Source of the DNA: Roseomonas elaeocarpi
Lineage (GTDB): Bacteria; Pseudomonadota; Alphaproteobacteria; Acetobacterales; Acetobacteraceae
Assembly: GCF_042433915.1 (NCBI RefSeq)
Contig: NZ_JBHLUN010000002.1
Location: 62,001 to 126,000 of the forward strand
Direction of reading: 5' to 3'
Length of the DNA stretch: 64,000 nucleotides
Shown one piece after another: positions 8,797-16,481 of this stretch. Positions within the stretch are counted from its first letter, which is position 1. Every line of letters starts with the position of its first letter. The translations under genes and the position numbers were made by a program. The notes beneath the pieces were generated by a model, which ran no database searches, was not told the origin of the DNA, and saw nothing but the letters and a program-made list of their open reading frames with translations.

Positions 8797-9276
8797 CTAG
8801 CAAGAAGCGTGCACGTCCCTGTTCGCACCGCTCCGGCCGAGGATCAACGAAGCATGCTCCGCGTCGATGACGACCTCGTCGCGGGCGTTCACGAGTTCCA
8901 GGAACTCCGTCACGATGCCGCGCCCCGGCTGACGGCTAGGCCGCTTGGCAATGAAGCGCATGCGAAGGTGCAACTCGTCGCCCGCGAGCACCGGCCGGCG
9001 GAAGCGGACCTTGTCCCAGCCCAGTGAAGCAATGGAGGTGGTCTCGTACAGGCGAAGCTCTGTTTTCAGCCCCTCCATCAGCGACAAGCCGAAGAGCCCG
9101 TGCGCGATCACCGCGGGGAAGCCACGCGCGCGGCAATATGCGTCATCCATGTGCAGCGGGTGGTGATCGCGCGTCAGTTCCGCGAAAGCTGCGATCTGCG
9201 CGGCCGTCATCCGGTGCGTGCCGGTGACGTATTCCCGCCCGACTTCCACGTCCTCGAAGAACAGGCTGCCGCTCAT
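8797..9276 (-). CDS. MaoC-family (hot-dog fold) enoyl-CoA hydratase
   Basis: The 159-residue protein is a single hot-dog domain of the R-specific hydratase type; the catalytic segment is FAELTRDHHPLHMDD (Asp and His of the hydratase 2 motif), followed by AHGLFGLSLMEG. It would add water to a trans-2-enoyl-CoA made by the adjacent acyl-CoA dehydrogenase. Its start overlaps the CoA-transferase stop as ATGA (9273-9276), which indicates translational coupling. It ends with TAG at 8797. Confidence 0.85.
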   Translation of the reverse strand: MSGSLFFEDVEVGREYVTGTHRMTAAQIAAFAELTRDHHPLHMDDAYCRARGFPAVIAHGLFGLSLMEGLKTELRLYETTSIASLGWDKVRFRRPVLAGDELHLRMRFIAKRPSRQPGRGIVTEFLELVNARDEVVIDAEHASLILGRSGANRDVHASC

Positions 9277-10883
9277 CGCGCCACCTTCGCGCGGGCGGCC
9301 TGCAAAAGGAAGCCGTCGCGCAACCCCATCGGACCGGGGCGGAACAGGCGCTCGTCCATCGGCTTCACCGCCGGGCTGACGAGGGGCGCGAAATCCATCC
9401 GATCGAGCACGTCCTCCTGCAGGCGCAGGCCCGGGGCGAGCTCGGTCAGTACGACGCCCTCGGCCGCCAGCTGGAACACCGCGCGCTCGGTCACGAAGGT
9501 GACCTCCTGCCCCTTGCTGCGCGCGAGATGGCCGCTGAAGCTCACCTGATCCACCACGCGCACGAACTTCCGCAGGCGTCCTTCGCACCGGATCTCGGGA
9601 CCGCCCGCCGTGACCGCGACGTCGAGGCCACCGCCCGTCAGCGTGCCGCTGAACACCAACCGCCGCGTGTTCTGGGTGATGTTGATGAAGCCGCCGGCGC
9701 CGGCGAAGCGGTTGCCGAAGCGGGTGACGTTGACGTTGCCCTCGGCATCGACCTCGGCGAAGCTCAGGAAGGCGCAGCTGAGGCCGCCGCCGTCGTAGAA
9801 GTCGAATTGGTAGCCCTGATCCAGGATCGCACGCGGATTGACCGCGGTGCCGAATTCACGGGCATGCCCTGGCACGCCGCCGATCACGCCGGCTTCGACG
9901 GTGAGCGTGATCAGATCCTCGATCCCCTCCTCGGCCGCGACGTTGGGGATCATGGCAGACACCCCGACACCAAGGTTCACCACGTCGCCCGGTCGCAGCT
10001 CGAAGGCCGCACGACGCGCCATGACGCGGCGTTCGCTCATGGGGTCGGGCAGGATGGAGGAGGTCGGCACCCGCGTTTCGCCGCAGCGGCTGGGATCGAA
10101 GCGCGTGCCGAAGGTCTGCATCTGGTTCGGGTCGACCACGATGAAGTCGATCAGGTAGCCCGGGATCTTCACCATCTGCGGGTGCAGCGTGCCGCGGCGA
10201 GCCAGGCGCTCCACCTGGCAGATGACGATGCCGCCGGCGTTGCGAACCGCCTGGGCGATCGACAACTCCTCGCGCGTCGTCGCCTCGTGCTCCATGCTGA
10301 CATAGCCGTCCTCATCCGCGGTGGTGCCGCGGATGATGGCGATCTTCGGCACGCCCGGCACGCGGTAGAGCAACCATTCCCGCATGCCCCGTTCCCGGTC
10401 CGGGAGGGTGACCAGCTCCACAAGCTGTTCTTCGGTCCGCGGGTTCATGCGGCCGCCACCCAGCCGCGGGTCCATGTAGGTTTCGAGACCCACATGGGTC
10501 AGCACACCAGGCTGGTTGGAGGCCATGGCACGGCAGAGCCCCGTCATCACGCCCTGCGGAAAGTTATAGGCTTCGATCTCGTTGTTATCGATCAGCGCCA
10601 TGAAAGGCACCTGCGGGCCGTAGTGGCCGCCGATCACGCGCCGCACGAGGCCGCGATGCACGAAGTGGCACATGCCGTGCTCGGTGGTGGCACCGAGGCC
10701 GGTGACGTGAAACAGCGTCAGGTCGTGCGGCCCCTGCCCCGCCAGGAAGCGCCGCTCCACCGCCTCGATCACGGCTTCCGGCACGCCGGTGCCGCCATTG
10801 CCGCCGACGATGAGGAAGTCGCCGTCGCGGATCAGCGCGGCCGCCTCGTCGGCGCTGACCTGGCGCGGACCGATGGCGCTCAC
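9273..10883 (-). CDS. Family I CoA-transferase (propionate CoA-transferase-like)
   Basis: The 536-residue protein holds both alpha and beta halves of a family I CoA-transferase in one chain, as in propionate/acetate CoA-transferases. The N-terminal half has the GGNGGTGVPEAV glycine motif. The catalytic glutamate, which forms the glutamyl-CoA thioester, is E330 in LTVEAGVIGGVPG. A GTG at 10883 is the preferred start: it follows the acyl-CoA dehydrogenase stop by one base and GGGAG lies about ten bases upstream. The role is to load a carboxylic acid onto CoA before dehydrogenation and hydration. Confidence 0.88.
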   Translation of the reverse strand: MSAIGPRQVSADEAAALIRDGDFLIVGGNGGTGVPEAVIEAVERRFLAGQGPHDLTLFHVTGLGATTEHGMCHFVHRGLVRRVIGGHYGPQVPFMALIDNNEIEAYNFPQGVMTGLCRAMASNQPGVLTHVGLETYMDPRLGGGRMNPRTEEQLVELVTLPDRERGMREWLLYRVPGVPKIAIIRGTTADEDGYVSMEHEATTREELSIAQAVRNAGGIVICQVERLARRGTLHPQMVKIPGYLIDFIVVDPNQMQTFGTRFDPSRCGETRVPTSSILPDPMSERRVMARRAAFELRPGDVVNLGVGVSAMIPNVAAEEGIEDLITLTVEAGVIGGVPGHAREFGTAVNPRAILDQGYQFDFYDGGGLSCAFLSFAEVDAEGNVNVTRFGNRFAGAGGFINITQNTRRLVFSGTLTGGGLDVAVTAGGPEIRCEGRLRKFVRVVDQVSFSGHLARSKGQEVTFVTERAVFQLAAEGVVLTELAPGLRLQEDVLDRMDFAPLVSPAVKPMDERLFRPGPMGLRDGFLLQAARAKVAR

Positions 10884-10884
10884 G

Positions 10885-12027
10885 TCACGCCATCTCCCGT
10901 TCGACCTGACGGGCGATGATGAGGCGTTGGATCTGGTTGGTGCCCTCGTAGATCTGCGCGAGGCGGACATCGCGGAACAGGCGCTCCACCCGGTATTCGC
11001 GGGAATACCCGTTGCCGCCGTGGATCTGCAGCGCGTTGGACACGTTGCGGGTGGCCATGTCGGTGGTGAATAGCTTGGCCTGCGCCGCTTCCTTCACGAT
11101 CGGCAGCCCGGCGTCGTAGAGGCGCGCCGCGTGGTGGATCAGCAGCCGCGCCGCGTCGATCTCGGTGGACATGTCGGCCAGCATGAACTGCACCGCCTGG
11201 AAGTTGATGATCGGACCGCCGAACTGCTTCCGCGACTTCGCGTAGCTCACCGCGTCCTCGAAGGCCGCCTGGGCGATGCCGAGCGCCATGGCCGACATCA
11301 TCAGGCGGGAAAAGTTGAAGTTCGCCATGGCCATCTTGAAAGCGCCGTTCTCGGGCCCGACCAGGGCGTCGGCCGGGGCTCGCACGCCATCGAGCGTGAT
11401 CTGGCAATCCTCCAGCCCGTGCATGCCCAGCAGCTCCTCGTTCTTGCCGCGAAGCAGGCCGGGAGACTTACCGTCGAGCAGGAAGCAACTGATCGCGCGG
11501 TGCCCGCCATCCTCGGCGGTGCGGGCGAAGACCATCAGCGCGTCCACCACGCCCCCAAGCGTCACCCAGGCCTTGGTCCCGTTGAGCACCCAGCCCTCGC
11601 CGTCGCGCCGCGCGGTGGTGCGAAGGCCCGCCACGTCGGAACCATGGTCGGGCTCGGTAACGGCGGTGGCGGGGATGATCTCGCCCGACAGGATGCCAGG
11701 GATCCTGGCCTGCTGAGCGGCATTGCCGTGCTGGTCGAGGAACAGCGCCGCTTCCACCGGGATGGCGAAGGCATTGGCCACCGCGCCGGAACAGCGCGCC
11801 AGCTCCTCCATCGCCACGCAGGCGCCGAGCGCGCCCATGCCGGCCCCGCCCGCCTCCTCACGCAGTGCCACGGCAAAAAGGCCGATTTCCGCCATGCCGC
11901 GATAGAGCTCACGGTCGAAGCGGTCTTCCCGGTCGATTGCGGCGGCACGCGGCAGGACCTCGCGCTCCGCGAAACGTCGGGCGGTGTCGCGCAGCGCGAC
12001 GAGTTCCTCGGACAGGAAGGGATGCAT
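10885..12027 (-). CDS. Acyl-CoA dehydrogenase (module A)
   Basis: The 380-residue FAD flavoprotein is of standard length. It shows ATAVTEPDHGSDVAGLRTTA (FAD/substrate contacts), SRKQFGGPIINFQAVQFMLAD and the catalytic glutamate E361 in IYEGTNQIQRL. It introduces a double bond between C2 and C3 of an acyl-CoA and passes electrons to ETF. It sits eight bases after the tautomerase gene, directly before the CoA-transferase. Chain length or branching of the substrate cannot be read. Confidence 0.92.
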   Translation of the reverse strand: MHPFLSEELVALRDTARRFAEREVLPRAAAIDREDRFDRELYRGMAEIGLFAVALREEAGGAGMGALGACVAMEELARCSGAVANAFAIPVEAALFLDQHGNAAQQARIPGILSGEIIPATAVTEPDHGSDVAGLRTTARRDGEGWVLNGTKAWVTLGGVVDALMVFARTAEDGGHRAISCFLLDGKSPGLLRGKNEELLGMHGLEDCQITLDGVRAPADALVGPENGAFKMAMANFNFSRLMMSAMALGIAQAAFEDAVSYAKSRKQFGGPIINFQAVQFMLADMSTEIDAARLLIHHAARLYDAGLPIVKEAAQAKLFTTDMATRNVSNALQIHGGNGYSREYRVERLFRDVRLAQIYEGTNQIQRLIIARQVEREMA

Positions 12028-12035
12028 CGGCGGTC

Positions 12036-12416
12036 TCAGTCCGGTTGCACGTCCGAGGAAAGCCGGCCGCCATGGGCCACCTCGTCCTTGGCGCGATCAA
12101 AGAAGTAGATGGCCAGCGTCGCCTCGGGCACGCCGTAGTGCCGCGCCAGCGCCGGCGTCAGCGCCGCCGCCGCCGCGCGCCGCTCCGCCACGCCGCGACG
12201 GTAGGCGTGGACCTTCACGAAGATCCTCTGGGTTCCGGCCGCCTCGCCCGCCCGCCCGGCATGGGCGTAGTGCGCCCCGGCGACGTCGAGGAAGTAGAGC
12301 GTCACCGTCTGCGGCCCGACGGCGAAGGCCTCGCAGATCCCTGCGGTGACGCCCTCGGCCACCGCCTGACGGGTTTCGGGCAGAACGGGAGGTGCCAGGA
12401 TCTCGACATAGGGCAT
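12036..12416 (-). CDS. Tautomerase-superfamily protein, two fused domains
   Basis: The 126-residue protein starts Met-Pro-Tyr, which after Met removal exposes the N-terminal Pro1 general base of the tautomerase superfamily. It consists of two beta-alpha-beta halves of about 60 residues: VEILAPPVLPETRQAVAEGV to TVTLYFLDV, and IFVKVHAYRRGVAERRA to TLAIYFFDRAKDEVAHGG. The second half lacks an N-terminal proline, as in other fused tautomerases. It probably isomerises an enol or unsaturated acid, or dehalogenates or hydrates an unsaturated substrate. It is the first enzyme gene of the operon, six bases after lacI. Confidence 0.78.
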   Translation of the reverse strand: MPYVEILAPPVLPETRQAVAEGVTAGICEAFAVGPQTVTLYFLDVAGAHYAHAGRAGEAAGTQRIFVKVHAYRRGVAERRAAAAALTPALARHYGVPEATLAIYFFDRAKDEVAHGGRLSSDVQPD

Positions 12417-12422
12417 GAACGG

Positions 12423-13451
12423 TCAGGCTTCCGTGTGGGGGCTGCAGGACTGTCGCCGGATCAGCCGCGCGCCGACGCGGTATTCCTGGCCGCGCCGCAA
12501 GGCCGCGCCGGCCCCACCGCCGAGGCGTTGCAACAGGCGATCGGCCGCCAGTTCCGCCATCGCCACCGCGCCGCTGTCCACGACGCTGATCGCCGGCCGC
12601 TGCCAGGCGAGGCCGGGCATGTCCTCGTAGCAGAGCAGCGAGAGCCCGTCCGGCACCGCGATCCCGCGCTCGGCGACGCCGCGCAGCACGCCCAGCGTCG
12701 ACTCATGATTGGCCACGAAGAGGGCGGTCGGCCTGTGGGGGCGGTCCAGCAGCGCCGCGCAGCCAGCCAGACCGGTTTCCGGCACGTAGGGGCCGGCATG
12801 AACCAGCTCGGCCAGGAAGGGCAGCCCGGCCTCCTCCAGCGCGCGCCGGTAACCCGACAGCCGCTCCCGGCCCGAGGTGGTTTCCTGCCGCCCCACGATC
12901 AGCCCGATGCGCCGGTGCCCCAGTTCGAGGAGATAGCGCGTGCCGGCGTAGGCGCCTTCGGGGTCGGCCGCGAGCACGGTCTCGGCTTCCGCGGCCGGGT
13001 CCTGCCGGACCACGCAGACCACCGGCGTATTGCCGCGCTCCAGCATCGCGAGCTGCGCACCGTTCCGGCCGGTCGGGCAGATGATAAGGCCGTCCACCCG
13101 CTGGTCCGTCAGCGTCGCGATGGTTTCGCGCTCCCGCTCCGGCTCATCCGATGTCACGCAGAGCAGCATCTGGTAGCCCGCCGCCCGCAGCCGCTCGCCC
13201 ACCACCTCGGCGAGCACGCGGAAGGACGCGTTGGTGAGGTTGTGCACCACCAGCCCGACCAGCTTGGAGGAGCGGGTCTTGAGCCCGCGCGCCAGCGTGT
13301 TGGGGCGGTAGCCGAGCTCCGCCGCGATGCGCTGCAGCCGCTGCTCCGTGCCACGGCTGGTCAGGCCGGCGCCGGTGAGCGCACGTGAGGCGGTGCTCAC
13401 CGACACCTTGGCGGCGAGTGCCACGTCGCGAAGCGTGACCGGACCATTCAT
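12423..13451 (-). CDS. LacI-family transcriptional repressor (operon A)
   Basis: The protein has 342 residues. Residues 5-55 form the DNA-binding helix-turn-helix and hinge (VTLRDVALAAKVSVSTASRA, later GYRPNTLARGLK). The rest is a periplasmic-binding-protein-like sensor domain (LVGLVVHNLTNASFRVLAEV and others). The ATG at 13451 is placed by homology; an ATG at 13463 would add four residues, and neither has a clear Shine-Dalgarno site. A perfect palindrome typical of this family lies 17 bp upstream and a second near-copy is beside the divergent aldolase promoter. The repressor therefore probably controls both its own ten-gene operon and the aldolase pair. Confidence 0.9.
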   Translation of the reverse strand: MNGPVTLRDVALAAKVSVSTASRALTGAGLTSRGTEQRLQRIAAELGYRPNTLARGLKTRSSKLVGLVVHNLTNASFRVLAEVVGERLRAAGYQMLLCVTSDEPERERETIATLTDQRVDGLIICPTGRNGAQLAMLERGNTPVVCVVRQDPAAEAETVLAADPEGAYAGTRYLLELGHRRIGLIVGRQETTSGRERLSGYRRALEEAGLPFLAELVHAGPYVPETGLAGCAALLDRPHRPTALFVANHESTLGVLRGVAERGIAVPDGLSLLCYEDMPGLAWQRPAISVVDSGAVAMAELAADRLLQRLGGGAGAALRRGQEYRVGARLIRRQSCSPHTEA

Positions 13452-13467
13452 GCGGCGCAGCATGGAC

Positions 13468-13481
13468 CGCAAACGTTTGCG
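13468..13481. promoter_or_regulatory. LacI-type operator O1
   Basis: CGCAAACGTTTGCG is a perfect 14-bp palindrome with the central CG step typical of LacI/GalR operators. It lies just upstream of the lacI start codon, where a bound repressor would block its own transcription. Confidence 0.75.
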
Positions 13482-13512
13482 GGCGCAAGCTGCATCTCGT
13501 CGGCATATTCGT

Positions 13513-13541
13513 TTGACCGCAACGAAGAACTTGCGTCAGAT
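13513..13541 (+). promoter_or_regulatory. Promoter of the aldolase pair
   Basis: TTGACC (13513-13518, five of six bases of the -35 consensus) and TCAGAT (13536-13541, a poor -10) are separated by 17 bp. A start near 13548 would fall inside operator O2, the classical repressor arrangement. Confidence 0.45.
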
Positions 13542-13545
13542 ACGC

Positions 13546-13559
13546 CGCAATCGTTTGCG
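13546..13559. promoter_or_regulatory. LacI-type operator O2
   Basis: CGCAATCGTTTGCG differs from O1 at one base and is centred 78 bp from it. It overlaps the expected transcription start of the divergent aldolase genes. Confidence 0.7.
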
Positions 13560-13592
13560 ACAGCTGATCGTGGCGGGCGGCAGGAGAACTCC

Positions 13593-14525
13593 ATGGACCT
13601 CACCGGCATCGGCGGCATCTGGCCCGCTTCCCTCACCCCCTTCGCCCCCGATGGCAGCATCGACGGAGGCGCCTTGCGCGCCCATCTGCGCCACCTGGCG
13701 GAAACCGACGGCGTTCGGGCGCTGGTGGTGAACGGGCATGCGGGCGAGGCCACTTCGCTCGATCGCGAGGAGCGTCAGGCCGTGATCCGCGCGGCGCGCG
13801 AGGTAGCGGGCGAGCGGGTCGGCGTCGTGGCGGGCGTGGTGGCGGAGGACACGCGCGGCGCCTGCGCGCTGGCCCGGGACGCGGCCGAGGCAGGGGCCGA
13901 CGCGATCCTGCTGTTCCCGCCCCTCCTCTTCGCGGGCGGTGCGGAAGCGCGCCCCGAGATGGCGTTGCGCTTCGTGTCCGCGGTCGCCGCCGCCACGGCG
14001 CTGCCGATCGTGCTGTTCCAGCTCAGCCGCGCGTCGGGCCTCGGCTACGCGCCGGAGCTGCTGGGGCGCCTGTGCCGCGAAGTGCCCGGCATCATCGCCG
14101 TGAAGGAGGGCAGCGACATCCCCGCCGCCTACGAGGCCAGCCTGGAGGCCATCCGCGGCTGCGGGCGCCCGGTCACGGTGCTGACCACCAACAACACCTG
14201 GCTCTTCGCCTCCCTCGCCTACGGTGCGGACGGCATCCTTTCGGGCGTGGGCAGCGTGGCCTCGGCGATCCTGGCGGACATGTTTGCGGCCTCGCAACGC
14301 GGCGACATCGCGGCCGCCCGCCGCGCCAACGCGCGCCTGCTGCCGCTGACCCGCGTCTTTTATCGCCGCCCGGCGCTCGACATGCACAACCGGATGAAGA
14401 CGGCGCTGCACCTGATGGGCCTGCTGCCCCACCCCGATCCGCGCCCGCCGCTGCTGCCGATCGAGCCCGCCGAGCGCGGCGAGATCCGTGCCGCCCTGGT
14501 CGCTGCCGGCCTGCTCGGCGCCTGA
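13593..14525 (+). CDS. DapA-family aldolase/hydrolyase, unusual subfamily (1)
   Basis: The protein has 310 residues with the TIM-barrel fold of dihydrodipicolinate synthase/N-acetylneuraminate lyase proteins. The Schiff-base lysine is in IIAVKEGSD. Two DHDPS hallmarks are changed: the GTTGE loop reads NGHAGE, and the tyrosine of the YNxP motif is replaced (IVLFQLSRASG). It is therefore not a lysine-biosynthesis enzyme but probably a 2-keto acid aldolase or hydrolyase of unknown substrate. AGGAG at 13582-13586 precedes the ATG. It is the first gene of a two-gene unit divergent from lacI and shares its subfamily with 17738-18667. Confidence 0.85.
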   Translation: MDLTGIGGIWPASLTPFAPDGSIDGGALRAHLRHLAETDGVRALVVNGHAGEATSLDREERQAVIRAAREVAGERVGVVAGVVAEDTRGACALARDAAEAGADAILLFPPLLFAGGAEARPEMALRFVSAVAAATALPIVLFQLSRASGLGYAPELLGRLCREVPGIIAVKEGSDIPAAYEASLEAIRGCGRPVTVLTTNNTWLFASLAYGADGILSGVGSVASAILADMFAASQRGDIAAARRANARLLPLTRVFYRRPALDMHNRMKTALHLMGLLPHPDPRPPLLPIEPAERGEIRAALVAAGLLGA

Positions 14526-14540
14526 GGGGTTCCACACGCC

Positions 14541-15425
14541 ATGAAGACCTTTCGCGGCACCTTTACCGTCATGGTCACGCCCTTCACCGAGGCGGGCGCG
14601 CTGGACCTCGCGGCATTGCGGCGCTTCGTGGACTGGCAGATCGAGCAGGGTATCCACGGGCTGATCCCGCTGGGCTCCACCGGCGAGTTCCTGAGCCTGT
14701 CCGACGAGGAGCACGTCGCCGTCGCCGAGACGGTGATCCGCCAGGCCGCCGGCCGCGTGCCGGTGCTGATCGGCACCGGTGCCGAGGACACGCGCGAGGC
14801 GGTGCGGCTGAGCCGCCGTGCAGAGGCGCTGGGCGCGGACGGCGTGATGATCATCCCGCCCTTCTATTCCACGCCCACCGAGGACGAGCTGTACCACCAC
14901 TACAGGACGATCGCCGGCGCGATCGGCCTGCCGATCATGCTCTACAACAATCCCGCAACCGCCAACGTGGACCTCACGCCGCCGGTGGTGGCGCGGCTCT
15001 CCACCATCGACAACTGCCGCTACATCAAGGAGTCGACGCTCGAGGTCACGCGCGTGCGCGACATCCTGCGCCTGTGCGGCGACCGCATGACGGTGTTCGG
15101 CGGCATCCTGGGCTTCGAATCCTTCGTGGAGGGGGCGGAAGGCTGGGTCGCCGTCGCCTCCAACGCCGCGCCGCAGGCGCTGTCGCGGCTCTTCACCCTG
15201 GTGGCGGATGAGGAACGCGTCAGCGAAGCGCGCAGCCTCTACCTCCGTTACCTGCCGCTGATCGAATTCGTGGGCGGCCAGCGCTACGTCGCCGGCAGCA
15301 AGGCCTTGCTCGGCCATATGGGCCTGCCTGTCGGCACGCCGCGCCCGCCGCGCCTGCCGTTGCCGGACGCACAGGACGCCGTGGCGCGCGACATCGTAGC
15401 GAAGCTGGCGCTGCGCTTCGGCTGA
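14541..15425 (+). CDS. DapA-family lyase with canonical active-site motifs
   Basis: The 294-residue TIM-barrel protein has the intact GSTGEF loop, the YNNP tyrosine motif (IMLYNNPATANVDL) and the catalytic lysine in CRYIKES. It therefore keeps the full DHDPS-like acid-base relay for pyruvate or 2-keto acid Schiff-base chemistry. Its position 15 bp after another DapA-like gene, under a LacI operator, points to catabolic aldol cleavage or dehydration rather than lysine synthesis. It ends 46 bp before a convergent gene with a strong hairpin between. Confidence 0.88.
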   Translation: MKTFRGTFTVMVTPFTEAGALDLAALRRFVDWQIEQGIHGLIPLGSTGEFLSLSDEEHVAVAETVIRQAAGRVPVLIGTGAEDTREAVRLSRRAEALGADGVMIIPPFYSTPTEDELYHHYRTIAGAIGLPIMLYNNPATANVDLTPPVVARLSTIDNCRYIKESTLEVTRVRDILRLCGDRMTVFGGILGFESFVEGAEGWVAVASNAAPQALSRLFTLVADEERVSEARSLYLRYLPLIEFVGGQRYVAGSKALLGHMGLPVGTPRPPRLPLPDAQDAVARDIVAKLALRFG

Positions 15426-15431
15426 CGCGGT

Positions 15432-15463
15432 GCGGGGCGGAGGATCTGAACCCTCCGCCCCGC
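15432..15463. terminator. Bidirectional terminator hairpin
   Basis: GCGGGGCGGAGG (15432-15443) pairs perfectly with CCTCCGCCCCGC (15452-15463) across an eight-base loop, in the 46-bp gap between two convergent genes. The 12-bp GC stem should stop both transcripts. Confidence 0.8.
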
Positions 15464-15471
15464 GCATCCAC

Positions 15472-16332
15472 TCAGCCGGGACCGGTGCCACGGATGGCGA
15501 AGGGCTGGTCCGCGGGCAGCTGCGTCAGCCCGAACCGGTCGAACAGCTTGCCGTAGGAGCCGTCGTCGCGCGCAGCGGTCAGCGCCTTGGCCACGGCCTC
15601 GGCCACGCTCCGGTCGCGGAAGGCCATCGCGCTGGGCGCGCCCCCGAGGCGGAACAGCTCGGTCTTCACCACGCCGCGCCGGGTCATGTCCACGGCCATG
15701 TAGTCCAGCAGCGCCGCGGCATCGGCCTGGCCCGCCCGCAGCGCCGTCATCGCTTCCGTCGCGGTGGTGAAGCCGCGCACGTTGATGGCCGCCTTGCCAC
15801 GCTTCACCAGGTCGTCGCTCAGGCCCTTGAGCCAGCGCTCCTGATAGGTGTTGACCTCGATCACCACGGTCTTGCCAGCGAGGTCGTCCGGATCCGCCAG
15901 TTTCAGGCTGCTGTTCGCCGGCACGGTGATGCTGATCGACTGCAACGCGTAGGGCACGAGAAAGAGGATCTTCGACCTTTCCTCCGTCCAGAACATGCCG
16001 GTATGGATGCCATCGAAGCGCCCGGCCTGAAGCGCCGGGATCATCGGCGGGAAGTCCATCCGCACGAAGCTCATCTGCAGGCAGAGACGCTTGGCGATGT
16101 CGTTGCCGAGCTCGACGTTCAGGCCTTGCAGCTCGCCCTTGCTGTCCACGAATTGCTGCGGCGGCAAGGTGGGATTGATCGCGAGCTGCAGCTTGCCGGC
16201 CTCCACCAGATGGCTCGGCGCGATCGCCGCGACGGGGGCGCAGCCTTGCGCCCGGGCGGAGGCCATGAAGGGCAGCGGCATCGTGAACAGGGCAGCGGCC
16301 AGAACAAGCTTGAAGCGCGTGCGTGATCTCAA
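15472..16332 (-). CDS. Family-3 periplasmic solute-binding protein, paralogue 2
   Basis: The protein has 286 residues with a signal peptide (RSRTRFKLVLAAALFTMPLP, then FMASARA). A TTG at 16332 is preferred as start because GGAGA lies eight bases upstream and the signal peptide begins right after it. Its mature part closely resembles the binding protein at 7876-8721 (shared PTLPPQQFVDSKGELQGLNV and FVRMDFPPMIPALQAGRFD), so the two probably bind related ligands. No permease or ATPase is adjacent; it may use the permease at 7112-7831. It follows the LysR gene by about 150 bp on the same strand. Confidence 0.85.
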   Translation of the reverse strand: MRSRTRFKLVLAAALFTMPLPFMASARAQGCAPVAAIAPSHLVEAGKLQLAINPTLPPQQFVDSKGELQGLNVELGNDIAKRLCLQMSFVRMDFPPMIPALQAGRFDGIHTGMFWTEERSKILFLVPYALQSISITVPANSSLKLADPDDLAGKTVVIEVNTYQERWLKGLSDDLVKRGKAAINVRGFTTATEAMTALRAGQADAAALLDYMAVDMTRRGVVKTELFRLGGAPSAMAFRDRSVAEAVAKALTAARDDGSYGKLFDRFGLTQLPADQPFAIRGTGPG

Positions 16333-16481
16333 CGTCGTGTCTCCGGTTCGTCGCGTCACGGCGAAAGGCCGCGTGGCCGCAGGATCGAAAGCGAGGCTAG
16401 GGTTCAGCGTGTCACGCGCACAGCACGCGACACTATCAGAACAAGGCATCGAACTATGTCGCCAGCAAATAGGCTGCGGCG

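Noticed and set aside
14541..15425. Biosynthetic dapA for lysine
   Set aside because: The active site is canonical, but the gene is paired with a catabolic-type homologue under a LacI operator, so a biosynthetic role is unlikely.
13536..15491. 651-codon open frame on the minus strand
   Set aside because: Antisense to two clear DapA-family genes with intact catalytic motifs.
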